Shown one piece after another: positions 53,439 through 63,111 of a stretch of 64,000 nucleotides of DNA (its first letter is position 1; each line of letters opens with the position of its first letter). The stretch spans positions 62,001 through 126,000 of the forward strand of contig NZ_JAKIKX010000002.1 in NCBI RefSeq assembly GCF_023283925.1, read 5' to 3'. The notes beneath the pieces are model-generated. The model made no database searches and was not told the DNA's origin. It was given only the letters and a program-made list of their open reading frames with translations. The translations under genes were made by a program, and so were the position numbers. This DNA comes from Shewanella marisflavi (lineage in GTDB: Bacteria; Pseudomonadota; Gammaproteobacteria; Enterobacterales; Shewanellaceae).

Positions 53439-55487
53439 ATGAAAAAAACTGCAATCATACTTGCCTTGGCGGCTGCCGGACTGGTCTCTGGCGCTCATGC
53501 CGCTACTCAAGAGCCTTTCAAGGTACAACATCTTGTTAAAATGAATAAACTGCATTCCAGTGCTTTGTCTAACGACGGCACAAAAATCGTCTATGCAGTC
53601 AAAAAATTTGATGATAAAGGTGAAGCACAATCTGACCTTTATCTTCAGTCACTAAGCGGTGAAGGCAAAGTAAAACGTCTGACCTCGGCAAAGGGTACAG
53701 AGCATAGCGTGGCCTTTAGCGCAGATGATAAGAAGATCTACTTCCTAGCCGCGCGCGATGGCAGTTCACAGCTGTATGAGTTGGCACTCGATGGTGGTGA
53801 AGCGGTCAAGATCTCTAATCTGCCGCTGGATGTTGAAGGCTTTAAGTTATCTCAAGATGGCGCTCAAGTTGTGATGAACATGCGTGTCTACCCTGAGTGT
53901 GACACCTTAAAGTGCACCGCAGACAAGCGCGATAATGAAGCCGAGCGTAAATCTACCGGCCGCGAATACAAGCAGTTGATGGTACGCCACTGGGATACCT
54001 GGAGCGATCACACTCGCAGCCATCTGTTTGTTGCCCAGCTTAACGGTACAATCATTAAGGATGCGGTAGATGTCACCAAGGGGCTGGATACCGAAACTCC
54101 GCCACTGCCATTTTCGGGTATGGAAGAAGTGACCTTTACCCCAGACGGTAAGTATGTGGTTTATAGCGCCAAGGCGCCAAGCAAATCACAGGCATGGGAA
54201 ACCAACTATGACCTATGGCAGGTGTCAGTGCTCGGTGGTGAGGCAAAAAACCTGACCGAGAGCAACAAGGCGTGGGATGCGCAGCCTACTTTCTCGGCCG
54301 ATGGCCGTTACTTGGCTTATCTTGCCATGACCAAGCCGGGCTTCGAGGCGGATCGTTACCGCGTCATGCTACGTGACACAGTTACAGGTCAAGAGAAAGA
54401 AGTCGCACCGCTTTGGGATCGCAGCCCAAGCTCGCTGACATTCGGCGCCGACAACCGCACGCTGTATGTAACAGCTCAAGATGTGGGTCAGGTCAGTATC
54501 TTCGAAATTAACACCCAGTTTGGCGATGTGAAGACGCTCAACAACGATGGCAGCAACAGCATTCTTGGTGTGACTGGCGACAAGATTGTCTTCAACCATA
54601 AGAGTTTGGTTGAGCCGGGCGATCTTTATACCATGTCTCTCGACGGTCAAAACCTAAATCGTCTGACCGAAGTGAACAAGGACAACCTAGCCAAGATCAA
54701 GTTTGGTGAGTTTGAGCAGTTCAGCTTCAAGGGTTGGAACAACGAAGAAGTTTACGGTTACTGGATAAAACCGGCTAACTACAAGCAAGGCAAGAAGTAT
54801 CCTGTTGCCTTCCTGGTACACGGTGGTCCACAAGGCTCATTCGGTAACTCGTTCAGCAGCCGCTGGAACGCTCAGCTATGGGCTGGTGCCGGATACGGCG
54901 TGGTGATGATCGACTTCCACGGCTCAACCGGTTACGGCCAGGCCTTTACCGACTCTATCTCTAAGGATTGGGGCGGCAAGCCACTAGAAGATCTGCAGAA
55001 AGGCCTAGCAGCGGTAACGGCGCAGCAGAAGTGGCTTGACGGCGATCGTGCCTGTGCTCTGGGCGGTTCATACGGTGGCTACATGATGAACTGGATCCAA
55101 GGTAACTGGAACGACGGCTTCAAGTGTCTGGTGAACCATGCGGGTCTGTTCGACATGCGCTCTATGTACTATGTGACCGAAGAACTCTGGTTCCCAGAAT
55201 TTGAATTTGGCGGTACGTACCAGGACAACAAGGAGCTGTTCGAGAAGTTTAACCCAGTTAACTATGTCGATAACTGGCAGACACCTATGCTGGTTATCCA
55301 TGGTGAGAAGGACTTCCGTGTGCCTTACGGTCAAGGTCTTGCCGCATTTAGCTTCATGCAGCGTAAGGGCATTCCATCTGAACTGCTTATCTACCCGGAT
55401 GAGAACCACTGGATCCTTAACCCAGATAACCTAGAGCAATGGTATGCCAACGTGCTAGGTTGGATGGATCGCTGGACAGAAAAGTAG
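53439..55487 (+). CDS. Periplasmic S9-family prolyl peptidase
   Basis: This 682-aa peptidase has a clean signal peptide (KKTAIILALAAAGLVSGAHA). The first 400 residues form a beta-propeller (WD40-like TolB repeats). The C-terminal alpha/beta hydrolase domain holds the nucleophile in GGSYGGYM, the Asp in HGEKDFRVP and the His in DENHWI. It is of the dipeptidyl- or acylaminoacyl-peptidase type and works on small peptides in the periplasm. The ATG at 53439 gives the natural signal; an in-frame ATG at 53427 is possible. Two hairpins follow. Confidence 0.93.
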   Translation: MKKTAIILALAAAGLVSGAHAATQEPFKVQHLVKMNKLHSSALSNDGTKIVYAVKKFDDKGEAQSDLYLQSLSGEGKVKRLTSAKGTEHSVAFSADDKKIYFLAARDGSSQLYELALDGGEAVKISNLPLDVEGFKLSQDGAQVVMNMRVYPECDTLKCTADKRDNEAERKSTGREYKQLMVRHWDTWSDHTRSHLFVAQLNGTIIKDAVDVTKGLDTETPPLPFSGMEEVTFTPDGKYVVYSAKAPSKSQAWETNYDLWQVSVLGGEAKNLTESNKAWDAQPTFSADGRYLAYLAMTKPGFEADRYRVMLRDTVTGQEKEVAPLWDRSPSSLTFGADNRTLYVTAQDVGQVSIFEINTQFGDVKTLNNDGSNSILGVTGDKIVFNHKSLVEPGDLYTMSLDGQNLNRLTEVNKDNLAKIKFGEFEQFSFKGWNNEEVYGYWIKPANYKQGKKYPVAFLVHGGPQGSFGNSFSSRWNAQLWAGAGYGVVMIDFHGSTGYGQAFTDSISKDWGGKPLEDLQKGLAAVTAQQKWLDGDRACALGGSYGGYMMNWIQGNWNDGFKCLVNHAGLFDMRSMYYVTEELWFPEFEFGGTYQDNKELFEKFNPVNYVDNWQTPMLVIHGEKDFRVPYGQGLAAFSFMQRKGIPSELLIYPDENHWILNPDNLEQWYANVLGWMDRWTEK

Positions 55488-55510
55488 TTTCGTCAGTGTC
55501 TTCAAAGAGC

Positions 55511-55530
55511 GGGTGATATTTTAGTCACCC
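55511..55530 (+). terminator. Small stem-loop after the S9 peptidase gene
   Basis: GGGTGA / TCACCC with a short loop, 23 bp after the stop codon and 13 bp before the main terminator. There is no T tract; it may aid termination or mRNA stability. Confidence 0.45.
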
Positions 55531-55542
55531 GATCATAGAAAT

Positions 55543-55572
55543 AAAAAGCCAGAACTGAGTTCTGGCTTTTTT
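55543..55572. terminator. Bidirectional terminator between S9 peptidase and membrane protein genes
   Basis: Stem AAAAGCCAGAACT / AGTTCTGGCTTTT with a one- to three-base loop and A/T tracts on both sides, between two convergent genes. Confidence 0.88.
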
Positions 55573-55609
55573 GTGTGTGACTGTCTCGTCCTGAAATGTG
55601 TTTACTCTT

Positions 55610-56068
55610 TTAGGTCGAGCTATGACGGGTACTTGGCGCTGTGACTGAGCTTGAAAAATGCTCGAAAATAATCAACCACAAGATGGGCAATAATAGGATT
55701 TCAGTGAATATCCCTATTGAACCTATATCACCGAAAAATAGTGTTTGCTCAATAAACCTAACAAAGCCCATGGGATCCCAAGGTGCTGCATTGATATTAC
55801 CGTGCAGCATCATGGAAAGGACGATAACAAGCCCAATGGCAAACCACTTTCTAGCGGGTTCATAGGTAGAGATCAGGTAGGCAGGGATCAACGCCGCCAA
55901 ACCAATGCCAATGAAATTTTGCCCAATATGATAAAAGTCGAAGTTGTTGTTCCACTCAAGCCACCAAAACACCTTACGAGCCGCGGCGATACCGATAGCA
56001 GCAATGGTTAAGGCGTAGTAACAGGTCGCGATACACGCACTGAGTAGCAATAATCTTAGGTAACTCAT
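55610..56068 (-). CDS. Four-helix membrane protein of unknown function
   Basis: This 152-aa protein has four hydrophobic segments (about residues 5-28, 50-70, 78-95 and 118-136) and one extracytoplasmic loop with HGNINAAPWDPMGF. I do not recognise the family. I start at the ATG at 56068 with AAGGATG upstream. Its tail is Ser/Thr-rich. It stands alone in a region with a long downstream spacer. Confidence 0.6.
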   Translation of the reverse strand: MSYLRLLLLSACIATCYYALTIAAIGIAAARKVFWWLEWNNNFDFYHIGQNFIGIGLAALIPAYLISTYEPARKWFAIGLVIVLSMMLHGNINAAPWDPMGFVRFIEQTLFFGDIGSIGIFTEILLLPILWLIIFEHFSSSVTAPSTRHSST

Positions 56069-56551
56069 CAATAATCATCCTTAAAATTTACAGCGTTCCC
56101 GATTCGGGTCAATCTTGAGCAGAGAAGAACAGGCATAAAAAGTGGCGCTCTCCCGATTAAATCTGTCCTTTAGATTGAGTCTATAAATTGAAAAACTACA
56201 GTTGTGTTACACCTTTTACAACTAAAACCGCAGCTTATTACAAAATGCTACTCGTCGCTGAATGGGCAGAGTGTCTGAGGCGTCAGGTTAACCAGGCGAG
56301 TGCATGTTTACCCTTTTTAATGACGAGCATGTTTTGCCATTTATGGATTAAGTGCTTAGACGTGGTGTTGCATTGAGCTGCTTAACGCAGCATGACTTAT
56401 TAGCTGTTCACTAATCCCAAAAATCTGCGAGCTTTGCTTTTCAGGTATCGGTTTGTGATAACGACGCCGGCTTAATCAGCGTCGTTATTCATAGCTGAGA
56501 TATCAATAAGTCAATCAGGCCAAGCAAGAGTACTTACTCTGGCCTTCATCT
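56069..56551. other. Intergenic region with stem-loops, no gene seen
   Basis: This 483-bp stretch contains a 62-codon reading frame without a ribosome binding site or recognisable sequence, which I do not count as a gene. Near its right end are a 10-bp stem-loop (56458-56488, ATAACGACGC / GCGTCGTTAT) and an AGGCCA...TGGCCT hairpin (56517-56547), probably the 3' processing or terminator structures of the oxygenase gene. Confidence 0.5.
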
Positions 56552-57190
56552 TTAATGTCCGGGCATGCCGTCGTTGATGCGGTACCAGGAAGTGAGGCTG
56601 TATCTGTCGTGGTGTGACAGTGAGACCTCGTGAGGGAAGAGTTCGCTTAAGAAGATCACCATGGTGCCAAATCTTGGCTCGACTACTTGGAAAGGTTCGG
56701 TTTCGTCTCCTTGATACATCAGGAGTTCACCACCGTGGCTCGGTTGCCAGTCGGGGTTGAGATAAAGAATGCTGGTGAGCCTACGGTTGGTCTGGCCGCG
56801 AAACGCATCGAGATGACGTTTATAGAAAGCGCCGGGAGCGTAATAGGCGAGCATAGCTTCTTGATCGAACAGACCCAGGTAGAGATAACGGTTAACTGCC
56901 AGGCGTAGTTGCTCTGACCAGGCGAAATAGTCTTGCGTAAAGTCCATTGATTCATTGAGCCAACAGATCTTATCCCGGCGAATCGACTCTATGACCTGTT
57001 GCTCTTGCAGACGACCAATGGCGGCGGCTTTAAAGTCTTCCTGAGAAAGCGCAGTGATGCCGTCCAATAGGGCTTGTAACACGGGCTGAGGCAAGAGGTT
57101 ATGCAGCACCACATAGCCTTGGGTGGCGAGCTGGTCGCAGATGTCGGCAAATAGGGTGTCGTCTAGGGATAAATCTAATTGTGTAGTCAA
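56552..57190 (-). CDS. 2-oxoglutarate/Fe(II)-dependent oxygenase (prolyl-4-hydroxylase type)
   Basis: This 212-aa protein has the double-stranded beta-helix of the P4H family. The iron ligands are H and D in YKRHLDAF (about residue 126) and H in FPHEV (about 186); the 2-oxoglutarate-binding Arg is in DRYSLTSWYR. Relatives hydroxylate prolyl residues, in bacteria for instance in elongation factor Tu, or act on other targets. The start is probably the TTG at 57190, as no ATG occurs early in the frame; the ribosome binding site is poor, so the N-terminus is uncertain. Confidence 0.87.
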   Translation of the reverse strand: MTTQLDLSLDDTLFADICDQLATQGYVVLHNLLPQPVLQALLDGITALSQEDFKAAAIGRLQEQQVIESIRRDKICWLNESMDFTQDYFAWSEQLRLAVNRYLYLGLFDQEAMLAYYAPGAFYKRHLDAFRGQTNRRLTSILYLNPDWQPSHGGELLMYQGDETEPFQVVEPRFGTMVIFLSELFPHEVSLSHHDRYSLTSWYRINDGMPGH

Positions 57191-57346
57191 CGGCGTGAGA
57201 TCTTAATAAGGGGTGAAGCCTTATATCCCTATGCTGACAGTCTGGCTAACTAATAATTTTTGTGGTTAAGATAAAAAGCTTTTCGTATGACTTTATTCAA
57301 TTAAAAACAGATGGATACAGCTATTGGTGGGCTGACTGGATAAATA

Positions 57347-57372
57347 AAAAAGGTGCTCTGAGAGCACCTTTT
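57347..57372 (-). terminator. Terminator after adhE
   Basis: An 11-bp stem AAAAGGTGCTC / GAGCACCTTTT with a TGA loop and flanking A/T tracts, 25 bp beyond the adhE stop codon. Confidence 0.85.
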
Positions 57373-57396
57373 AACACTGACTAATCATCTAGGAAA

Positions 57397-60015
57397 TTAA
57401 GCGGGATCTTGATACTTCTTACCGTAGAAACTAGCGATAAGGATCGCTTTTAATTCTGCGATCAATGGGTATCTTGGGTTGGCCCCTGTACATTGGTCGT
57501 CGAAGGCGTCTTCGGCAAGTTCGTCGAGTTTGGCGAGGAAGTCGGCTTCGTTAACGCCGGCGTCTTTAATTGAAGCCGGAATGCCAATCGTCTTCTTGAG
57601 TTCATCGATTTTTTCGAGCAGCGCTTCCACTTTTTGTTCATCGCTAATACCTTCGCCAATAGCGCCTTTTAATTTGAGATGTTCAGCTATCTTTGCGTAA
57701 CGACAAAGGGCTTTAGGGCGATCGTACTGACTGAAAGCTGCTTGCTTGGTCGGTAGATCGGTCGCGTTAAAGCGGATCACGTTAGAGATCAGCAGGGCAT
57801 TTGCCAATCCGTGTGCCAGGTGGAATTCTGCGCCCAGTTTGTGTGCCATAGAGTGGCAGATCCCTAAGAAGGCGTTGGCAAAGGCGATACCCGCAATGGT
57901 CGCGCCATTATGCACTTTCTCGCGGGCGACAGGTGCCTTAGCGCCCAGAGTGTAAGCATCTGGCAGGTGTTTTACTAGCAGGTCCATCGCCTGTAGTGCC
58001 TGACCATCGCTGTACTCGTTGGCCATCACGCTGACATAGGCTTCCAGTGCATGGGTGATGGCATCGATACCGCCGAAGGCAGTAAGGGACTTTGGCATAT
58101 CCATCACCAGGTTAGGGTCGACGATCGCCATGTTAGGTGTTAACTCATAGTCGGCAATCGGATACTTCATACCGGTTTGCTCGTCGGTCACGACCGCGAA
58201 CGGCGTTACCTCTGAGCCTGTGCCTGAGGTAGTGGGGATTGCTACCATCTTGGCTTTCTTACCCAGTTTTGGAAACTTGTAGATACGCTTACGAATATCC
58301 ATGAAGCGCAACGCCAGATCGGCAAAGTCGACATCGGGGTGTTCATACATTACCCAGATGATCTTGGCCGCATCCATTGGCGACCCACCGCCGAGGGCGA
58401 TGATCACATCGGGCTGGAAGCTCTTTGCGACGCTAGCGCCTTGATTAACGATGGCCAGCGTCGGATCGGCCTCTACCTCGTAAAAGACTTCGGTTTCCAA
58501 TCCCTGAGACTTTAGGATCTTAATGGTTTCATCACAGTAGCCGTTGTTGAACAGATACTTGTCTGTCACGATCAGGGCGCGTTTCTTATCACTTAACTCT
58601 TCTAGTGCGATGGGCAAGCTGCCGCGGCGGAAATAGATAGAAGAGGGGAGTTTATGCCACAACATATTTTCGGCTCGCTTAGCGACAGTTTTCTTGTTAA
58701 TCAGATGGCTAGGGCCAACGTTTTCTGAGATGGAATTACCGCCCCAAGAGCCACAGCCGAGTGTAAGGGAAGGCGCTAACTTAAAGTTGTACAGATCGCC
58801 GATACCACCTTGAGAGGCTGGGGTGTCGATCAGAATACGGGCTGTTTTCATGCGATAGCCGAAGGTTTTCACCCTTTCTGTCTGCGTATCCTGATCGGTA
58901 TAGAGGCCAGATGTATGGCCGATGCCGCCCAGTGTGACTAAGGCTTCTGCTTTGTCTAGCGCATCGTCAAAATCGCTGGCGCGGTACATGGCCAGTAGCG
59001 GAGAGAGTTTCTCGTGAGCAAAGGCTTCGCTTTCGTTGATCTCAGTTGCCTGACCAATCAATACTTTAGTGCTGGCAGGTACCTTGATGTTGGCCATGGC
59101 GGCGATGGTCGCTGCGCTTTGGCCTACGATGTCTGCATTGAGTGCACCATTTTTAAGGATCACCTTCTGCATCGCCTTGGCTTCTTTAGCTGACAGCATA
59201 TAGGCGCCGTGGCTGGCGAAACGTTCTTTAACCGCGTCATAGACGGCATCGACTACGACGACAGCCTGCTCTGAAGCGCATACCACACCGTTATCGAAGG
59301 TCTTGGACATTAAGATAGAGCTGACTGCCCGCTTGATATCGGCGGTTTCGTCGATAACGATTGGTGTGTTGCCAGCACCCACGCCAATGGCAGGCTTACC
59401 AGAAGAGTAGGCCGCCTTCACCATACCTGGGCCGCCTGTGGCTAGGATCAGGTTGATCTTCTCATGGGTCATCAACTGATTAGAGAGGGCTACACTCGGT
59501 TCATCTATCCAGCCAATGATATCTTTTGGCGCGCCAGCCGCGACGGCGGCATCCAGCACTAGGCGAGCAGCGGTTGTGGTCGATACTTTTGCTCTAGGGT
59601 GAGGCGAGAAGATAATACCGTTGCGGGTCTTAAGGCTGATCAAGGCTTTAAATATCGCGGTAGAGGTTGGGTTGGTGGTGGGTACTATGCCGCAGATGAG
59701 GCCCACAGGCTCGGCGATGGTGATGGTGCCGAAGGTGGGGTCTTCCTCTAGGATGCCACAGGTCTTGTCATCCTTATACTTGTTGTAGATATATTCGGAG
59801 GCGAAGTGGTTTTTGATCACCTTGTCTTCCAGCACACCCATACCAGTCTCGTTAGCCGCCATCTTGGCTAGGGAGATTCGGGCATCGGCCGCTGCCAAGG
59901 CGGCGGCGCGGAATATTTTGTCGACCTGTTCCTGACTAAAGTTGGCAAACTCTGCCTGGGCCTTGGCGACCCGCTCTACCAGTAGATCGAGTTCCTGCTG
60001 GTTGCTTACTGTCAT
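57397..60015 (-). CDS. adhE: Bifunctional acetaldehyde-CoA/alcohol dehydrogenase
   Basis: This 872-aa fermentative enzyme converts acetyl-CoA to acetaldehyde and then to ethanol with two NADH. The N-terminal aldehyde dehydrogenase half has the catalytic Cys in GVVCASEQAVVV near residue 247. The C-terminal iron-dependent alcohol dehydrogenase has the cofactor-binding IALGGGSPMDAAK and the iron ligands around HALEAYVS and CHSMAHKLGAEFHLAHG. AdhE proteins assemble into spiral filaments. GAGGAAC precedes the ATG. Upstream is a divergent MarC-family gene, an arrangement also seen in E. coli (adhE-ychE). Confidence 0.97.
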   Translation of the reverse strand: MTVSNQQELDLLVERVAKAQAEFANFSQEQVDKIFRAAALAAADARISLAKMAANETGMGVLEDKVIKNHFASEYIYNKYKDDKTCGILEEDPTFGTITIAEPVGLICGIVPTTNPTSTAIFKALISLKTRNGIIFSPHPRAKVSTTTAARLVLDAAVAAGAPKDIIGWIDEPSVALSNQLMTHEKINLILATGGPGMVKAAYSSGKPAIGVGAGNTPIVIDETADIKRAVSSILMSKTFDNGVVCASEQAVVVVDAVYDAVKERFASHGAYMLSAKEAKAMQKVILKNGALNADIVGQSAATIAAMANIKVPASTKVLIGQATEINESEAFAHEKLSPLLAMYRASDFDDALDKAEALVTLGGIGHTSGLYTDQDTQTERVKTFGYRMKTARILIDTPASQGGIGDLYNFKLAPSLTLGCGSWGGNSISENVGPSHLINKKTVAKRAENMLWHKLPSSIYFRRGSLPIALEELSDKKRALIVTDKYLFNNGYCDETIKILKSQGLETEVFYEVEADPTLAIVNQGASVAKSFQPDVIIALGGGSPMDAAKIIWVMYEHPDVDFADLALRFMDIRKRIYKFPKLGKKAKMVAIPTTSGTGSEVTPFAVVTDEQTGMKYPIADYELTPNMAIVDPNLVMDMPKSLTAFGGIDAITHALEAYVSVMANEYSDGQALQAMDLLVKHLPDAYTLGAKAPVAREKVHNGATIAGIAFANAFLGICHSMAHKLGAEFHLAHGLANALLISNVIRFNATDLPTKQAAFSQYDRPKALCRYAKIAEHLKLKGAIGEGISDEQKVEALLEKIDELKKTIGIPASIKDAGVNEADFLAKLDELAEDAFDDQCTGANPRYPLIAELKAILIASFYGKKYQDPA

Positions 60016-60329
60016 AATAAGTTCCTCGAAAAAAATTTAGCGAAAATCGGTTTTGGCTAAATTCTCTTTATGAAGGAAAATTACACTTTTATAGGGGCGT
60101 TAACCGTGATCCCTGCCACAAAGCCCCCTGTTAATGTAATAAAATAACATGGTGAACATGATGTGACCGACTTGGTAGGGTTAATTCTAGTCGGGTAAAA
60201 ATAGAATAATTAATTCAAAGTTGTGAATTGTGATAGAAAATGTCGTTTTTCCCAACGTGAGCAATACTGTACAGTATGCGTTTTTCAACCATACTGCTTT
60301 TTAGCCGGCTATAAGCGTCACTTGAGGAC
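60016..60329. other. Divergent promoter region between adhE and MarC genes
   Basis: This 314-bp AT-rich spacer has a TGTTA-N11-TAACA inverted repeat near 60131 and a TTGTGAA half-site at 60221-60227. Both are reminiscent of Rex or CRP targets but neither is a full consensus match, so I make no regulator call. Confidence 0.4.
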
Positions 60330-60335
60330 ATGACA

Positions 60336-60971
60336 TTGGATTTAACACTCTATGTTAAATTTTTTCTAGGTTTGGTAGCGATCATTAACCCTATTGGGCT
60401 ACTGCCCGTATTTGTAAGTCTCACCAGTCATCAGACTGAGGCGGAGCGTAATCATACTGGGAAGGTGGCAAACTTTGCCGTGGTGGTGATTCTGTTAGTG
60501 ACCATTATTGCGGGGCAGCATATCCTCAATATGTTTAGTATCTCGCTATCGGCGTTTAGAATTGCAGGCGGTACTCTGATCGCCATTATCGCCATGTCGA
60601 TGCTGCAAGGTAAACTGGGCGAAGTAAAGCGTAACCAAGAGGAAGATAGGGAAGCCTCTGGTATGGAGTCAGTTGCCGTGGTGCCCTTGGCATTGCCTTT
60701 GATGGCGGGGCCTGGTGCCATTAGCTCAGTGATTGTCTCGGCGGCGCAACACAATACGGTTAGCGACCTGATTGGTATGTCGATCACTGTAGTGATCTTC
60801 GGCTTGACCAGTTTTACCCTGTTCCGTATGGCGCCTGTAATTTTTAAGCTACTGGGTAAGACTGGGATCAACGTGATCACTCGTCTGATGGGTCTGCTGA
60901 TGCTGTCTATCGGTATCGAGGTGATGGCAGCAGGCTTTAAGGGCTTGTTCCCCAGCCTTATTGGTGGCTAA
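60336..60971 (+). CDS. MarC/YchE-family inner-membrane protein
   Basis: This protein of about 211 aa has six hydrophobic segments and matches the MarC/YhgN/YchE family throughout: KFFLGLVAIINPIGLLPVF, FRIAGGTLIAIIAMSM, VPLALPLMAGPGAIS and GINVITRLMGLLMLSIGIE. It is closest to E. coli YchE, whose gene also lies next to adhE. Its function is unknown; the old link of MarC to multiple antibiotic resistance has not held up. GAGG lies 8 bp before the TTG at 60336, whereas the ATG at 60330 is too close to it, so TTG is my preferred start. Confidence 0.88.
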   Translation: MDLTLYVKFFLGLVAIINPIGLLPVFVSLTSHQTEAERNHTGKVANFAVVVILLVTIIAGQHILNMFSISLSAFRIAGGTLIAIIAMSMLQGKLGEVKRNQEEDREASGMESVAVVPLALPLMAGPGAISSVIVSAAQHNTVSDLIGMSITVVIFGLTSFTLFRMAPVIFKLLGKTGINVITRLMGLLMLSIGIEVMAAGFKGLFPSLIGG

Positions 60972-60983
60972 TAGAAATTCAAT

Positions 60984-61010
60984 AAAAAACGCGCCTTGAG
61001 CGCGTTTTTT
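60984..61010. terminator. Bidirectional terminator between MarC and dgt genes
   Basis: An 11-bp perfect stem AAAAAACGCGC / GCGCGTTTTTT with a CTTGA-type loop between two convergent genes. Confidence 0.88.
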
Positions 61011-61039
61011 TATGCCTGTTTTTCTCGCTGCCTTTGTTG

Positions 61040-62365
61040 TTACTGTAGGTCGATCAAGGAGCCAGCTTTGGCACTAAAGAGGTGCTGGTGCAGACGGGCG
61101 GCGAACTCGTCAGTCATCCCCGAAATATAGTCTGCGATAACTCTATTGCAGTTGCCGCCTTGCAGGGACACCTGTTGCCAGCGCTCCTGGGTATTGAGTG
61201 GCAGCAGGCGCTCAGGATCTGACGCAAAGGCCTCAAACAGCTCCATCACAATCTGCTGGCCTTTGTATTCCAGCATCTGGATCTCTGGCTTGCGAATAAC
61301 CCGCATGTAAACAAACTGCTTGAGCACATGCAACGCCTTGGCAAAAGGCGGCTCGAGGTTAGCGTTAAATCGCAACAGTGGCTCACTAAAGGCTGAATTT
61401 TCTTCTATCACTATGGCGGTAACGAACCCATTGACCAGGGTGCCTATTGCATCTTTTCTCAGGTGGTTTTCCAGTGCAAACAGCTTGCTACCAATGGTGG
61501 CGAACTCCTTTGCTATCCATTCATCATCACTCTGCGCGAGCTGATTGGCGACATCTTGTTGCCACATGGCCTCTGTGACTATGCCCATGACGATGGCATC
61601 TTCAAGATCATGAATGGCGTAGGCGGTGTCGTCGGCAATCTCCATAATCGAGCAGTCCAGCGACTTGTATTGGGTTCGCTTGTGCTGATCCTTGTCAGTG
61701 CTTTGAGCCGAAACAAACAGCGTTTTGTCTTCAACTGACAGCGGCGCTAATACCCAGTCCAGTATCGGCTTGTCTTCATCGAAAATGCCTTTCACCGGCC
61801 GCCATTGGCTAGGTTTAAGTTGGCGGTAACTGTCGACTTGCGGCCTGGGTGGCGACTGAAATAGCTCACTATGACAAGCGGGATACTTGAGGATCCCAAG
61901 CAGGGTACGCCGGGTGAGATTCATGCCAAAGTGCTGAGTATAGGGCTCCAGCGCCGTGAGGATCCTGAAGGTTTGACCGTTGCCCTCAAAGCCGCCATCG
62001 CTGCGCATCATGTAGTTGAGGGCCACTTCGCCGCCATGTCCAAAAGGGGGATGACCAATATCGTGGGCCAGGCAGAGGGACTCTATCAGACTCATGGAAT
62101 CTAGCAGAGAATGAAGCTCAGGGTATTTTTGCTTAAGCTGAGCGCAGATCCCTGTGCCTATCTGCGAAACTTCCAGCGAATGGGTTAGGCGGGTGCGGTA
62201 GAAATCGTTCATGCCAACCCCCAATACCTGGGTCTTGGCTTGCAGGCGTCTAAAGGCCGCCGAATGCAGAATGCGGGCGCGATCGCGCTGATAAGGACTA
62301 CGATGATCGTTGCGCCTGAGCTTATCTTCTCCTAAACGTCTTTCATGCCAGATGGCTGATGTCAT
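61040..62365 (-). CDS. dgt: Deoxyguanosinetriphosphate triphosphohydrolase-like protein
   Basis: This 441-aa HD-domain hydrolase removes triphosphate from dNTPs in this family. The metal site is seen in [26 protein letters not shown] and, later, [15 protein letters not shown]. The length and start ([25 protein letters not shown]) fit the Dgt-like type 2 family. Bacterial members control dNTP pools and some limit phages. The gene lies 31 bp after yfbR, another deoxynucleotide hydrolase, so the two probably form an operon. AGGATACC precedes the ATG. Confidence 0.93.
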   Translation of the reverse strand: MTSAIWHERRLGEDKLRRNDHRSPYQRDRARILHSAAFRRLQAKTQVLGVGMNDFYRTRLTHSLEVSQIGTGICAQLKQKYPELHSLLDSMSLIESLCLAHDIGHPPFGHGGEVALNYMMRSDGGFEGNGQTFRILTALEPYTQHFGMNLTRRTLLGILKYPACHSELFQSPPRPQVDSYRQLKPSQWRPVKGIFDEDKPILDWVLAPLSVEDKTLFVSAQSTDKDQHKRTQYKSLDCSIMEIADDTAYAIHDLEDAIVMGIVTEAMWQQDVANQLAQSDDEWIAKEFATIGSKLFALENHLRKDAIGTLVNGFVTAIVIEENSAFSEPLLRFNANLEPPFAKALHVLKQFVYMRVIRKPEIQMLEYKGQQIVMELFEAFASDPERLLPLNTQERWQQVSLQGGNCNRVIADYISGMTDEFAARLHQHLFSAKAGSLIDLQ

Positions 62366-62396
62366 AGCAGGTATCCTCTGTAGCGAGCCAAGTGCT

Positions 62397-62984
62397 TTAG
62401 AGCAGACGATTGATCTCGTCTAAGTTGAGCTCGAAGCTTGGAATATAGGTCTCGATAAAATAGCGCACTGCCGGATCCGGGTTTTGGTTTAGGGATTCGG
62501 TTAGGCGACGTTTGGCGGTATTAAACTCATGGTTGCCGGCAGATTGTTCCTCTAAGCATTTAAGGTAGGCGCAGAGGGTGTCCGCCGATTTGACGATCTG
62601 CTTATACTCTTCATCGACCTGATCGCTGAGGAGCAGCGAGCGATAATCCTCTTGAAACTCCTCTGGCACCATCTCCAGTAAGCGGCACTCAGCAATAGCC
62701 TCAATCTTCTTGTATTCGGCTTCTATCTCCTTGTTGAAGTACTTAACGGGCGTGGGGAGATCGCCAGTAAGGATCTCGCTGGCATCATGGAAAATGGCCA
62801 AGGTGGCGGCGCGCTCGGGACTGAGTTGCTTATCGAATTTTTTGTTGGCAATGATAACTAGGGCATGGGCGACCATGGCGACTTGGAGCGAGTGCTCCTG
62901 AACGTTTTCAGGGCGGACGTTGTACATCAGTGGCCAGCGTTGGATCAATTTCATCCTGGCCAGGTGGGCAAACAAATGACTCAT
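62397..62984 (-). CDS. yfbR: 5'-deoxynucleotidase YfbR
   Basis: This 195-aa HD-domain enzyme removes phosphate from deoxyribonucleoside 5'-monophosphates. The HD residues are in [33 protein letters not shown] and [12 protein letters not shown]. The proper start is ATG 62984 ([17 protein letters not shown]); the frame stays open much further, through the alaA 3' end, but that is non-coding on this frame. alaA and yfbR are neighbours in E. coli as well. Confidence 0.95.
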   Translation of the reverse strand: MSHLFAHLARMKLIQRWPLMYNVRPENVQEHSLQVAMVAHALVIIANKKFDKQLSPERAATLAIFHDASEILTGDLPTPVKYFNKEIEAEYKKIEAIAECRLLEMVPEEFQEDYRSLLLSDQVDEEYKQIVKSADTLCAYLKCLEEQSAGNHEFNTAKRRLTESLNQNPDPAVRYFIETYIPSFELNLDEINRLL

Positions 62985-63063
62985 ACTGCTATCCGTGTTG
63001 ACACTAAGATGAGATAACATTAACACAGGGCAAGTAAATAGAAACAGTGCCTTAAGAATAAAA

Positions 63064-63085
63064 AAAGCGATCCTAAGATCGCTTT
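63064..63085 (-). terminator. Stem-loop after alaA
   Basis: Stem AAAGCGATC / GATCGCTTT with a short loop and an A6 run on the far side, which is a T tract on the minus strand, 27 bp beyond the alaA stop codon. Confidence 0.8.
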
Positions 63086-63111
63086 GAATTATTGGCCTTG
63101 CTGGCAATTCA

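Noticed and set aside
56188..56376. 62-aa ORF in the 56.1-56.5 kb spacer
   Set aside because: No ribosome binding site, no recognisable features, and composition typical of the non-coding spacer.
56458..56488. TAACGACGC...GCGTCGTTA inverted repeat as a second attC site
   Set aside because: The termini resemble attC ends, but the whole structure is only about 30 bp with a single continuous stem, too short and too perfect for attC.
60100..60240. Rex, FNR or CRP site in the adhE promoter region
   Set aside because: TGTTA-N11-TAACA and a lone TTGTGAA fit no consensus in spacing or symmetry well enough to name a regulator.
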